Shown one piece after another: positions 1 through 9,277 of a stretch of 64,000 nucleotides of DNA. The notes below the pieces were generated by a model. That model was not told where the DNA came from. It ran no database searches and saw nothing but the letters and a program-made list of their open reading frames with translations. The stretch is from Fuerstiella sp. (lineage in GTDB: Bacteria > Planctomycetota > Planctomycetia > Planctomycetales > Planctomycetaceae), in assembly GCA_022447225.1 (NCBI GenBank), contig JAKVAZ010000009.1:186001-250000 (forward strand), read 5' to 3'. Made by a program: the position numbers and the translations under genes. Each line of letters starts with the position of its first letter. Within the stretch, counting starts at the first letter, position 1.

Positions 1-574
1 GTTCACCGGGTAAAATCGACGATCATGATTTTCCCGGTTGTACCGGCTGTTCCAGATAGGTGCTGAAATGCAAGTCCAGACAAGCCTGACATCCGCACGG
101 CGACTCCCATTCCGTGTGATTCGTTGCAGGACATTTCGGGTACTCTATCTGCACAAATCCCGTCTGTGCAGTCTGCGCCGGTTACAGCGACTTTTCCTGC
201 AGTCAGTCAGCTCACAGGGCCAAAACCCGGGACACGTCATTCCGACCGTCAGTCGCGACGATGGTGCGGCACTCAAATCAGAGCCAAAGGTTCCTGGTCC
301 ACGTAAACGAAAGCGTCAGACTGCCATAAGTATCTGCAAAAAAAGCAAGTCGCGAAGATCTCCTGAAGGGACACCTGGAAAGCAACCGGAACCTGTTTTC
401 GTCTTTTGTTTCCGGACCAACCGGCTTCACAGACGTGCACCGGGCGGAGATTGGTGATTTTACGGAATTGCGTCTATCCTTTTTTTGTTTTGTGAAACAA
501 CCGGGCAAATCAAACAAGACCTGTGTCCGGGTCTGCTGAATCATTGAACAGGAAGTGTCGGTGCCTGATTGCAA
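1..574. other. left-edge region, no supported gene
   Basis: No gene can be supported here. A 139-codon plus-strand frame (38-457) and a 98-codon minus-strand frame (278-574) are open, but both translate to Arg/Ser/Cys-rich sequence of no recognisable fold and neither has a convincing Shine-Dalgarno sequence. The short frame entering from the left edge stops within about 60 bases. The stretch may hold the promoter of the membrane protein that follows. Confidence 0.5.
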
Positions 575-1225
575 ATGTCATTTCACCATAAAACATCCAG
601 GAATATTGTCTCCTGGATGTCGGTGCTCTTCATCATCGGGTCCGTCTGTTTTGGCGGAGCTGCCGCCGCGTTTCTGCTTCCCTCGGCAAATCACGTCCGT
701 CTGAATTGGGTGTTCTTCACCGGATCCATCATCTTTACCGTTGCCGGCTATCTGCAGCTTCGACACGCCACAAACCAAAAGGGACAGATTTCGCGGTTCT
801 TTGCCTGGCGTCCCCAAAATGTCGGCTATCCGGCAGCTCTGACCCAATGGATTGGCGCACTCTTTTTTAACATCAACACTTTCGACGCAACACTGACGGA
901 CTTCTCGTGGATTGAGGGTGATCTGTATATCTGGACGCCAAATGTTATTGGTTCCGTTCTTTTCCTGGTTTCGGCCTGCTATCTCCTGCAGGAAACAACG
1001 TTTCGCTTTGCGATTTCTGATCTCGACAGCTGTGGTGCCTGGATCAATCTGCTTGGATGCATCGCCTTCATGATCTCCGCCCTCTGTTCCGTTGACCTTC
1101 CGTGGCAGGTTTCAGAGTCCGTAACCAGACTTGCTTTGATCACCATTGCCCTGGGCGCCCTGTGCTTCCTGATCGTGTCTGTACTGACCCTGCTCCGGAT
1201 GGGTTCCGATCAGATGTCGCCCTGA
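575..1225 (+). CDS. small polytopic membrane protein, function unknown
   Basis: I do not recognise a named family with certainty. The 216-residue product has about five or six hydrophobic segments: roughly residues 11-35, 43-60, 87-102, 116-137, 153-172 and 182-206. They are joined by short polar loops, so it should be an inner-membrane protein. The loop before the third helix carries Arg/Trp-rich sequence, and the third helix reads QWIGALFFNINTF. That reminded me of YrhK-like or actinobacterial integral-membrane hypothetical proteins, but this is only an impression. The ATG at 575 was chosen over an in-frame TTG at 569. An AGGAAG lies upstream but is rather far from both. It ends 303 bases before the convergent topoisomerase gene. 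Confidence 0.7.
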   Translation: MSFHHKTSRNIVSWMSVLFIIGSVCFGGAAAAFLLPSANHVRLNWVFFTGSIIFTVAGYLQLRHATNQKGQISRFFAWRPQNVGYPAALTQWIGALFFNINTFDATLTDFSWIEGDLYIWTPNVIGSVLFLVSACYLLQETTFRFAISDLDSCGAWINLLGCIAFMISALCSVDLPWQVSESVTRLALITIALGALCFLIVSVLTLLRMGSDQMSP

Positions 1226-1528
1226 CCGTTCAGAATCAAAGCACATGCACTGCCCCGGATGGTCGTCGCTTAACCTGACAGGTTTCCTGTTCAGAGGGTT
1301 CCCATCCACAGCTCACAGCGAACAACCTGTAACAGAACAATGGTTCGCACGGGTGGTAAAAGTCACCCGATGTCCATGATCACGACATCACCAACATCCC
1401 ACGACCTCTGCGATCGCCTCCTGCCAATTTGGTTGCAACCGGATCCCGGTGCCTCACGAAGACGTTGAAGAAACATCATGATCACGTTTTCAGCCCAGTG
1501 ATGATCGTTATTTTAAGCCCCACAGCGG
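1226..1528. other. convergent intergenic region
   Basis: This gap separates two convergent genes and contains no plausible coding frame. It holds a short inverted repeat, GGGTG at 1351-1355 pairing with CACCC at 1364-1368, and a second weak stem near 1478-1505 followed by a T-rich stretch. Either could act as a terminator, but both are weak. Confidence 0.4.
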
Positions 1529-3922
1529 CTATTCTTCCTGCTCTTCTATAAACGACCAGTCAACCAGTTCAATTTCCGGACGCAGCACTTCAACAAACCC
1601 AATACGTTTACTTGTCTGAACGCCTCGACCTCCGCGAGATGCAACCTGATATTTCTGCTGTCCAAACGACACGACCCGTCCACTGGAATTCTTTACCCGC
1701 AAACAATCGCTGGGACGTGCCAGCTGGACAATCCCCAGCACGTGATCCCTGTCATCCACCCTGATCCCGCGCACTCCTTTTCCTGCATTCGTGAGTAAAG
1801 GGATATCGTCAAGTGAAAAATGCACGACTCTGGCAGATGCGCTGGCCATCATGCATGTTTCCGCATCCGTAATCAGTTGACAGTCGACAACTTCGTCTCG
1901 CTGGCGCAGTCGACAGAATTTCCGTCCGGCTCTGGTGGACGGTGTACGAAAGCCGTGCAACGGAATACTCAGAACCTGTCCCTGCCTCGTTGCCACCAGC
2001 AGCAGCGGCCCCCATTCCTCTGAGTCATCTTCGACGGCCTCTACAAATCGGGAGTCTGTCGTCAAAGCCGCAATGATTGACGATCCATCGTTCAGTTTCA
2101 CATGTTTTGCTACCGGTTCCCCGTAACCCGATGACACCGGAATCTGGTCGATTGGCAGCGTAAATGCGACACCGTCCGAACTGAACATCACAACGTTATC
2201 CAGCGTGCTGCCCGGCACAACCGCCAGTACCGAATCCCCTTCACGCACTCGTGTCCGTTCAATACTGGCCAACTGGTTGACTCGCTTAATCCAGCCTTCT
2301 CGCGTAACAACCACGTTCGTATTCTCACGCACGATGTATGCCTGAGGGTCGAACCGGGTGATCTCATCTGAAGATCCAAAATTACTTTTGCGACGATCTC
2401 CAAACTGACTGGCCACGTCCTGAAGTTCTGTTTCAATCAGTTTCCACATCCGCTGTGAAGACTTAAGCAGCCGTTCGATTCGACGCGCTTCGGTACGTTT
2501 CTGCTGAAGTTCCTCCAAAATCAGATCAATTTCCAGCTGAGAGATCTTGTACAGGGCCAGTTCCAGAATGGCATCCGTCTGAACCGCATCCAGCGGAAAT
2601 CTCTGCACCAGCTTTTCAGCAGCGTCCTTTTTGCCCCTGCTGGCCCGAATCATCTTCAAGACGGCGTCCAGGGCATCGAAGATGATCTCGAAACCTTCCA
2701 GTATATGAATGCGACGTCGCAGCTGTTCGAGCTGATACTCCAGACGCCGGCGAACAGTGACCATCCGGAAATCAAGAAAATGCTGTAATAAGTCTTTGAG
2801 ACTCAGGACGCGGGGAATGGTGGCCCCGTGGGCATCAGGAACAAGTGCGGTTGCGTTGTAACTGAAGTTCTGTTCGAGCGCCGTATGACGATACAGATAG
2901 GCCATCACGGCTTCCGGATCGGCTCGTGATTTGAGTTCCAGCACAATCCGCAGACCATTCTCTTCGTTGGTTTCATCGTTCGCTTCAAGCAGCTGAGGAA
3001 TCCTGCGTGACTGAATAAGTTCCCCGATTTCCGACAGTAATCCGCCACTGGTGACTCCGAAGGGCATTGAATAAATCACAAGGCGGTCAGACAGCTGGCG
3101 ACGGCCCTGTTTATCGAATCGCCATTCGCCGCGCAGCCTGATTGATCCACGGCCGGTTTCATAGGCCTTTCGAAGCTCGGCTCGCTCGGTGATGATACGT
3201 CCGCCAAGCGGGAAATCGGGCCCCTTAATGTACTTCATTAACCGGGCTACCGTGGCATTCGGATGATTGATCAGGTGCACGCAGGCCTTCGTAACTTCGT
3301 GCAGATTGTGAGGCGGCATGCTGGTAGCCATCCCAACAGCAATACCCTGTGTTCCGTTCACAAGTAACGCCGGAAACCGAGCCGGCAGCACCGACGGTTC
3401 TTCTGTGGCCGCGTCATAGGTCGGACGCATATCAACCGTGTTAAAACGCAACTCGTTCATCAGTTGCTCGGACAAAGCAGACAACTTTGCCTCCGTATAA
3501 CGGTCGGCAGCCTGCCTCAGACCGACAACGGAACCAAAATTTCCCTGGCCCGACACAAGCGGGTACCTCAGGGTGAAGTCCTGCCCCATTCTCACCAGAG
3601 CGTCGTACACCGCATCACCACTGTGAGGATGATACGAACCGGTGGTGTCCCCGCAGATCTTGGCACACTTACGAGTTTTCCCGTTGGCAAGCAGGCGCAG
3701 CCCGTGGTACATCACGTACAAAATCCGTCGCTGAACCGGTTTCATACCATCTCGAACATCCGGCAGCGCACGCGATGTAATTACGGACAGGGCATAGTTG
3801 AGATACCGACGGCGAGTCTCTCCGCTGATCGGAACGAACTGCACGTCGCCCACATCCGACAAATCGTTGGCGAACAGTCCTGATTCGCCGATCTGCTTGC
3901 TCGATGACTTCCTGCGAGCCAA
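1529..3922 (-). CDS. DNA topoisomerase type IIA subunit A (GyrA/ParC family)
   Basis: This is the breakage-reunion subunit of a type IIA topoisomerase, which passes DNA through a transient double-strand break. The 797-residue length matches ParC more than GyrA. The winged-helix/tower domain starts near residue 40 (ALPDVRDGMKPVQRRILY), the active-site tyrosine is about Tyr142 in RYTE, and a coiled-coil region follows. The C-terminal beta-propeller has only a partial GyrA box (SRGGRG near residue 760), which again favours ParC-like activity. The TTG start at 3922 sits seven bases behind a perfect AAGGAG. No partner ATPase subunit is visible in the window. The motif at 98-107 reads HPHSGDAVYD rather than the usual HPHGDSAVYD. 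I leave the symbol blank because GyrA and ParC cannot be told apart safely. Confidence 0.95.
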   Translation of the reverse strand: MARRKSSSKQIGESGLFANDLSDVGDVQFVPISGETRRRYLNYALSVITSRALPDVRDGMKPVQRRILYVMYHGLRLLANGKTRKCAKICGDTTGSYHPHSGDAVYDALVRMGQDFTLRYPLVSGQGNFGSVVGLRQAADRYTEAKLSALSEQLMNELRFNTVDMRPTYDAATEEPSVLPARFPALLVNGTQGIAVGMATSMPPHNLHEVTKACVHLINHPNATVARLMKYIKGPDFPLGGRIITERAELRKAYETGRGSIRLRGEWRFDKQGRRQLSDRLVIYSMPFGVTSGGLLSEIGELIQSRRIPQLLEANDETNEENGLRIVLELKSRADPEAVMAYLYRHTALEQNFSYNATALVPDAHGATIPRVLSLKDLLQHFLDFRMVTVRRRLEYQLEQLRRRIHILEGFEIIFDALDAVLKMIRASRGKKDAAEKLVQRFPLDAVQTDAILELALYKISQLEIDLILEELQQKRTEARRIERLLKSSQRMWKLIETELQDVASQFGDRRKSNFGSSDEITRFDPQAYIVRENTNVVVTREGWIKRVNQLASIERTRVREGDSVLAVVPGSTLDNVVMFSSDGVAFTLPIDQIPVSSGYGEPVAKHVKLNDGSSIIAALTTDSRFVEAVEDDSEEWGPLLLVATRQGQVLSIPLHGFRTPSTRAGRKFCRLRQRDEVVDCQLITDAETCMMASASARVVHFSLDDIPLLTNAGKGVRGIRVDDRDHVLGIVQLARPSDCLRVKNSSGRVVSFGQQKYQVASRGGRGVQTSKRIGFVEVLRPEIELVDWSFIEEQEE

Positions 3923-4161
3923 GTTTCACTCCTTAATCAGATCACCTGATACATCACTCCAAACGCCTGAAACAGTGCCTGGCGACAATCAAATTTTATA
4001 GAATAATCAGCCACTGCAAAACCATTCGTGATTGCAAACAGCATGAGACAACACACGAATTGAATTGCGGCTTGATCAAACCTGCCACAGGGGTCGTCAG
4101 AATCCACTTCGGGATGTTCCGTGACAGGTTCTGCCCTGCAGAAACCACTGAGTTCTCTCAA

Positions 4162-6087
4162 TCAGTTGTCCAGCCCCCACTCCCCGTCCCAGCGCACGAA
4201 GCCCTCAATCGCTTCGTACTCCGCCAGTCCCAGGGCGTCGTAATCTTCAGCTGTCCGGGCATTACGGGATTCAGCCCGCTGCCAGAATTCCCGCTTGTCA
4301 AATCCGGGAAACAACGCACGGTCTTTTTGAGACTCGTGCTTAAAAATAGCCTGACGTTTGCGCTCGACTTCCCTGGGACTCAGAGGGACGGCCATTTCTA
4401 TCTGATGTATTGCCCATTCCTGCCATGCCCCGCGATACAACCATACGTCACTCGTTGAATACCAGTCGTCGTCACGACATTTATCACAGGCCAGAATAAT
4501 GGCTTTCAGACAGGTGCGGTGAGTACCGTGAGGATCCGACAGGTCACCGGCAGCATAGATCTGGTGCGGTCGAATTCTGCGAAGAAGTTCCGTGATGATA
4601 TTAACGTCAGCCTCCGTCAGCGGCTTTTTGCGTACCCGACCGGTTTCGTAAAACGGCAAATCCAGAAAATGCAGGCTGTCATTTGACAGGCCGCACATCC
4701 GCGCAGCTGAGCGGGCTTCGCCGCGGCGAATGATCGTCTTGAGATTTTGAATCTCGGGAATATCCACCTGGCTGGGTTTTTTTTGGCGAAGAAACAACTC
4801 GACTTGTGATTCCAGGTCAGTCACCTCGGTGGTACTAATGTGGAATTCCGAACACAATTCGGCAGCAAATTCAGCAAATCGAATAGCGTCCTCGTCGAAG
4901 ACAGCGATATTACCCGAAGTCTGGTAGGCGACGTGAACTTCGTGGCCCTGATCCACCAGACGACTAAGCGTCCCTCCCATCGAAATAACGTCGTCGTCCG
5001 GGTGAGGTGAAAAGCAAAGGATTCGTTTGGGAAAGATGTGATCACGATTGCCCGGCCGATCGCCGGGAAGTTTGGCATGATCCGGTTTCCCGCCGGGCCA
5101 CCCAATGAGAGTTCCCTGGAGATGTCGGAAGACATTCAGATTGATTTCATATGCTGACCCGTAAATAGCCAGCAGATCCTGCAGACCTTCTTCGTTGTAG
5201 TCAGAATCGGTGAGCTTGAGAATGGCTTTGCCCATTCGTCGGGACAGCCAGATCACGGCGCGGCGAATCGTTAGCTCATCCCAGTCAACAGCGCCAACAC
5301 GCCAGGGATACTGAACCCGGGTCAGACCATCGGCCGCCGCCTGATCAAGCAGGAACTCTGCATCAGTGTGCCTCTGCAGATAAGTGGCAGGAACCGTCGG
5401 ACTGGGATCGCCTTCAATCGTTCGATGTACGATTTCAGCTTTATTTTCTCCAAATGCCAGAATGAAGATTCTGCGTGCAGACAGAATGGTTCCCACGCCC
5501 ATTGTAATGGCTCTTCGGGGCACATTTTCCGCACCAAAGAAATCGCTGGCGGCGTCTGTACGTGTCACACTGTCCAGCGTGATCAGACGTGTCCGTGAAT
5601 GGTGGTCCGATCCCGGCTCGTTGAATCCGATGTGACCGGTTCGCCCAATTCCCAGAAGCTGCAGGTCGATCCCGCCAGCCTCAACAATTTTCCGCTCGTA
5701 GTCGCGGCAATATCGGGAGATGTCCGCAACAGGTGTCGCGCCATCCGGTATGTGGACATTCGCATCCGGAATATCAATGTGGTCGAACAAATGTTCGTTC
5801 ATGAAGCGAACGTAGCTCTGCAGCTCCTCAGGCTGCATAGGATAATATTCATCCAGGTTGAACGTGATCACATTCGCAAAGGACAGTCCCTCTTCGCGAT
5901 GCATGCGGACAAGTTCAGCGTACACCCCCGTGGGAGTGGAACCGGTGGCAAGTCCGAGAACACACGTACGGTCCTCAGCAGCACGCTCAAGGATCAGCTC
6001 CCTGATCACTTCTGCAACATGCACCGAAATCAGCGACGCTCTGGAAAAAATTTCAGAGGAAATCCGTTCACCGGAAATCGCATTCAT
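4162..6087 (-). CDS. glucosamine-6-phosphate deaminase-like / PIG-L deacetylase fusion
   Basis: Two enzymes are joined in one 641-residue chain. Residues 1-265 form a NagB/6-phosphogluconolactonase fold, with the phosphate loop GSTPTG at 49-54, Asp79 in NLDEYY, and His152 and Glu157 in GHIGFNEPGS. Residues 350-641 form a PIG-L/LmbE zinc deacetylase, with HPDDD at 362-366 and the second metal motif DPHGTH at 518-523. Known NagB converts glucosamine-6-phosphate to fructose-6-phosphate and ammonia. PIG-L enzymes remove N-acetyl groups from amino sugars. The fusion therefore suggests sequential deacetylation and deamination of an amino-sugar substrate, probably in the cytoplasm because no signal peptide is seen. 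The residue matching E. coli Asp141 is Thr150. The same arrangement exists in other planctomycete and Bacteroidetes proteins as far as I recall. Confidence 0.93.
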   Translation of the reverse strand: MNAISGERISSEIFSRASLISVHVAEVIRELILERAAEDRTCVLGLATGSTPTGVYAELVRMHREEGLSFANVITFNLDEYYPMQPEELQSYVRFMNEHLFDHIDIPDANVHIPDGATPVADISRYCRDYERKIVEAGGIDLQLLGIGRTGHIGFNEPGSDHHSRTRLITLDSVTRTDAASDFFGAENVPRRAITMGVGTILSARRIFILAFGENKAEIVHRTIEGDPSPTVPATYLQRHTDAEFLLDQAAADGLTRVQYPWRVGAVDWDELTIRRAVIWLSRRMGKAILKLTDSDYNEEGLQDLLAIYGSAYEINLNVFRHLQGTLIGWPGGKPDHAKLPGDRPGNRDHIFPKRILCFSPHPDDDVISMGGTLSRLVDQGHEVHVAYQTSGNIAVFDEDAIRFAEFAAELCSEFHISTTEVTDLESQVELFLRQKKPSQVDIPEIQNLKTIIRRGEARSAARMCGLSNDSLHFLDLPFYETGRVRKKPLTEADVNIITELLRRIRPHQIYAAGDLSDPHGTHRTCLKAIILACDKCRDDDWYSTSDVWLYRGAWQEWAIHQIEMAVPLSPREVERKRQAIFKHESQKDRALFPGFDKREFWQRAESRNARTAEDYDALGLAEYEAIEGFVRWDGEWGLDN

Positions 6088-6324
6088 GACCTGATTACCC
6101 GAAAATCATTACAAAAGTTACCAGCCACAGATCGTAATGAATCGGTTCTTTACCAGCCAGGACGACCACTTCGTTTGTTATCGGAAGTTCAATGAATCTG
6201 CAGAAGCCATCTGTGTTTCGGGTCCCGTTGCTCCGGTCACTCTAAACATTGCTTGTGGCATGCCCGGCAGAACACTAATTTTCACTATATCATTCACCGC
6301 CGAAATCGAGCGGAAAGGGTCATA

Positions 6325-6738
6325 ATGGCAGGCAAAGCTACAGTTTTTGACTACGAAACGATCGGAGACATTCTCATTGTCACTCCGAAACGCGACGTCA
6401 CGTCTTTTCGTGACCACGAACTTCGCGATGCCTATAATGAAGCGTACCGGCAACTCATGAGCGGCTCGCTGCGAAACATCATCTTTGATCTGTCTCATCT
6501 GGATCACTTCGGATCCACCTTCGTTGGAATGATGTTGCGACTTGCAAAAAGATCGGGTGACAACGGAGGTTCCACTGTGCTGTGCCACATGAGTGACAAC
6601 GTTCGCCATATCCTCAAACAACTCATGCTGCTTGAAAATCCAAAAACGGGTTTTTTGTGGAGACAAATGCCGACACGTGCAAACGCGGTTGAATGGATTG
6701 AATCGACGCAGGAATCCGACGAGGAACCTAATGTCTGA
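6325..6738 (+). CDS. STAS-domain protein (anti-sigma factor antagonist-like)
   Basis: The 137-residue product is a single STAS domain of the SpoIIAA/RsbV type. It shows the beta-strand IGDILIVTPKRDVTSF, then LRNIIFDLSHLDHFGSTFVGMML, where the phosphorylatable Ser/Thr position follows the DxxxxDS-like turn (HFGSTF). A final helix is predicted near MPTRANAVEWI. Such proteins bind anti-sigma kinases and regulate partner release. No kinase or phosphatase partner lies nearby, so its pathway is unknown. The ATG at 6325 has an AAAGGG four bases upstream, which argues against the upstream GTG/ATG options that would add an unstructured 24-residue leader. It is divergent from the NagB/PIG-L gene. Confidence 0.85.
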   Translation: MAGKATVFDYETIGDILIVTPKRDVTSFRDHELRDAYNEAYRQLMSGSLRNIIFDLSHLDHFGSTFVGMMLRLAKRSGDNGGSTVLCHMSDNVRHILKQLMLLENPKTGFLWRQMPTRANAVEWIESTQESDEEPNV

Positions 6739-6845
6739 TGGCGAGACCATCGTTGGCTCAGACAGCGGATCTGTCGCAGGTATGGACCGAAAGCAGCAGT
6801 CTGAAGCACTGACCGGTCGAACACAGAGACAGCCCCGGTCAGGAT

Positions 6846-7805
6846 TTACTTCTCAACCACCCATATGTTGCGATACATGACCTGATTGCCGTGTCCCTGA
6901 AGGTAGAGACTGCCGGGGCCCTCCTCTTCCGGATATTTACCAGGTGTCCCTGTCTTCAGCTCAAGGTCATCATGAATCAGAATTCCATTGTGACGAATTG
7001 TGACTCGCGCGTTTTCGACCTTCACACCGTTATCCCAGCGGGCAGCATTAAAGTCGATATCGTAAGTCTGCCAGGTAAGTGGAGGAAAGCAGGCATTCAC
7101 CTTGGGTTTTGCGATCGAATAAACACCACCACATTCGTTGTTCTCGCCTTCCAACCCAAAAGAATCCAGCACCTGCAGTTCGTAGCGTCCCTGCATATAA
7201 ACACCACTATTGCCCCGCGACTGACCACGATCGTACGGCTGGTACGGAATGCGGAATTCCAGGTGCAGGCGGTGATCGCCAAACTTTTGTTTTGATTCGC
7301 ACTCAGCCAGCAACAGATCCTCCAGCATGATCGTGCCATTGACGAAATTTCCGGCAGAGGATCCATCGAACAACACGATGGCGCCCTCCAGCGGCTGCTG
7401 TCCAAGTGACCGACTCATACGCTCAACCCGTTTCAGTTCACCCTGCGGACTGTCGTTCACGAAAATTTTTGCAGCACCGTCATGAATCAGAACGTATCCG
7501 GCATCAGACGAAAACTTCGTCACACCGCCTTCTGCTGCACCTTCGGCAAACACACGACCGGACCCTATGTATCCGTCTCCTGGCAGACCACCAGGATAAA
7601 GAACGGATTTGAACTGATTATCGCCCTGGGCGATCACCTGCATCCCGTGCTTCACGCCGTCCAGTTCACCGGAATACTCCCCCTGAATGTGATAGTCCGG
7701 AGTGACCCTGTCCGGGTCAAGAATGATACGATTACTGTCTTCGGCAACCGCCGCAGATGACAACAGTGCGAGCACAACAAACGTGAATGTGAGGATTTGT
7801 TTCAT
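6846..7805 (-). CDS. secreted DUF1080 (3-keto-disaccharide hydrolase-like) protein
   Basis: The product is about 319 residues with an N-terminal signal peptide (MKQILTFTFVVLALLSSAAVA). The second half is a DUF1080 jelly-roll domain of the laminin-G/concanavalin type. Recognisable blocks are SRGNSGVYMQGRYELQVLDS, WQTYDIDFNAARWD and the terminal GPGSLYLQGHGNQVMYRNIW. Family members are abundant in planctomycetes. Some have been linked to cleavage of 3-keto-glycosides, but substrates are mostly unknown. The N-terminal 150 residues form a separate beta-rich domain of unknown role that includes an internal PGGLPGDGYIGSG motif. The ATG at 7805 is preferred over 7895 because it places the signal peptide at the N-terminus. 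Confidence 0.88.
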   Translation of the reverse strand: MKQILTFTFVVLALLSSAAVAEDSNRIILDPDRVTPDYHIQGEYSGELDGVKHGMQVIAQGDNQFKSVLYPGGLPGDGYIGSGRVFAEGAAEGGVTKFSSDAGYVLIHDGAAKIFVNDSPQGELKRVERMSRSLGQQPLEGAIVLFDGSSAGNFVNGTIMLEDLLLAECESKQKFGDHRLHLEFRIPYQPYDRGQSRGNSGVYMQGRYELQVLDSFGLEGENNECGGVYSIAKPKVNACFPPLTWQTYDIDFNAARWDNGVKVENARVTIRHNGILIHDDLELKTGTPGKYPEEEGPGSLYLQGHGNQVMYRNIWVVEK

Positions 7806-7963
7806 TTGAGATCTCAAACCGTATAAAAAGCTCTGAACATTCGAATGGCTGCGGTTTATAACTGTCAGACGTGGTTCCTGATATGGAAACCCCACCCGTT
7901 CCCGACCAGGCGATTCAAAGTCGGCGGAGTTATTGACTCCGACTGCATGATTCCGCAGATCAT

Positions 7964-9277
7964 TCAGACAGCCGGCGGCTCACTTTGCCCGAACGCCTGT
8001 TGCTGCTGACGAAGCTGTTCGTTGGCGCACTGATCACGTGGAATGGAACATAATTCGCAGTTTGACACGCCATCGTTGCCAGGAATTGATGACAGACCTC
8101 CACAGCTGCCACGTATCTGTCGATTGCTGATCAACACACCAATCCCCATCCCACCCACCGCAACGCAAAACAGTACACCGGCGGCCACAAATACTACCCA
8201 CAAATCCGATGCATTCTCTTCGTCTGCCGAAAGGACTGAATCTGTGTTAGTCGTGGCTAAGATGCCGGTTCCCTGCTGAATGACGCTGCCGTGGGATCCG
8301 ACTGTCTGGAACAATACGGAATAGCCCTCTTTGTTGGCCAGCGCAATCCCTCGCTGAACTCCAAGCACCATCATGGCGGTTGCCAGTGCGTCAGCCGTCA
8401 TACAGGAATCGTGAATCACAGACACCGACGCCGGAGGATCCACCACAGGACAACCGGTCATCGGATTAATCGTATGCGAATATCTGGTGCCGTTCACATC
8501 GAAGAAATTTCGATAATCGCCGGAGGTTGCAATAGAGGTCATCGTCACCGGAACGATTCGCGTCGGACTTACGTTTCTGCTGAATCCCGAGCCGGGAGAT
8601 TCCACACCAATCCGCCACGCTTCTCCCGACGCCTTAACCGTTCCTGCCCGGGTTTCCCCTCCAATGTCTACAATGAAAGAGGGTCGGCCGGATCGCGACA
8701 GCATTTCGGCGATCGCGTCAACCGCGTATCCCTTGGCAATGGCTGAAAGGTTCAGCTGGACATCGGTCCTGAGTTTTCGCAAAGCAGCAGGCTGCAAACG
8801 TACTTCTATATGCTGCATGCCAACGGTCCGCAGCGCGTCATCGATCTCAGCCTGGTCGGGCACACCGGAACGGTCCGGTGTGCCGAATCCCCACAAGTCA
8901 ATCAACGGTGACACCGTCGGGTCAAATGCCCCTCCGGTCAGTTCGTGAATCCGCTTTGCTTCGTAAACGACCGAAGCAAATTCAGATGAAACCGGAAACC
9001 AGTCGATTGATTGGAAACGGTTAAATTCGGAAATTTCGGACTCCGAATCCCATGTCGACATTTGCAGGTTGATCTCGCTGAGCTTCGCCGTGATTTCTGC
9101 CAGTACACCTGACCTGGTCTCGCCGTCCTGCGGCGTATCGATGGTGACGAAAAATCCTGTCCCCATTGTTTCGCCGTCTACACGAAGCCGGTCTGCATAC
9201 AACGAACTTCGTCCCGTCAGAATAATGACGAAAACGATCATTTGAGAATAAAGCGCAGTGAGTCTCAGAAAACGCAT
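7964..9277 (-). CDS. ApbE FAD:protein FMN transferase fused to an NqrM-like domain
   Basis: The first 340 residues are an ApbE flavin transferase: GETMGTGF at 35-42, GGAFDPTVSPLIDLWGFG at 115-132, LSAIAKGYAVDAI at 177-189, IDIGGE-like VDIGGE at 203-208, and YSHTINPMTG at 266-275. ApbE uses FAD to attach FMN covalently to Ser/Thr of target proteins such as NqrB and NqrC. After a linker comes one membrane helix (about 359-383), then NRQIRGSCGGLSSI, CELC at 407-410 and Cys417. This is the layout of NqrM (DUF539), the small membrane protein needed to mature Na+-NQR. ApbE and NqrM are normally separate neighbouring genes. An N-terminal hydrophobic segment at 8-22 suggests the ApbE part lies on the outer face of the membrane. 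No nqr genes are in the window. ATG 9277 was chosen so the signal peptide is terminal; an upstream option exists at 9325. Confidence 0.93.
   Translation of the reverse strand: MRFLRLTALYSQMIVFVIILTGRSSLYADRLRVDGETMGTGFFVTIDTPQDGETRSGVLAEITAKLSEINLQMSTWDSESEISEFNRFQSIDWFPVSSEFASVVYEAKRIHELTGGAFDPTVSPLIDLWGFGTPDRSGVPDQAEIDDALRTVGMQHIEVRLQPAALRKLRTDVQLNLSAIAKGYAVDAIAEMLSRSGRPSFIVDIGGETRAGTVKASGEAWRIGVESPGSGFSRNVSPTRIVPVTMTSIATSGDYRNFFDVNGTRYSHTINPMTGCPVVDPPASVSVIHDSCMTADALATAMMVLGVQRGIALANKEGYSVLFQTVGSHGSVIQQGTGILATTNTDSVLSADEENASDLWVVFVAAGVLFCVAVGGMGIGVLISNRQIRGSCGGLSSIPGNDGVSNCELCSIPRDQCANEQLRQQQQAFGQSEPPAV

Noticed and set aside
38-457. 139-codon plus-strand frame at the left edge
   Set aside because: Arg/Ser-rich translation, no Shine-Dalgarno sequence, no recognisable fold; overlaps an equally open minus-strand frame.
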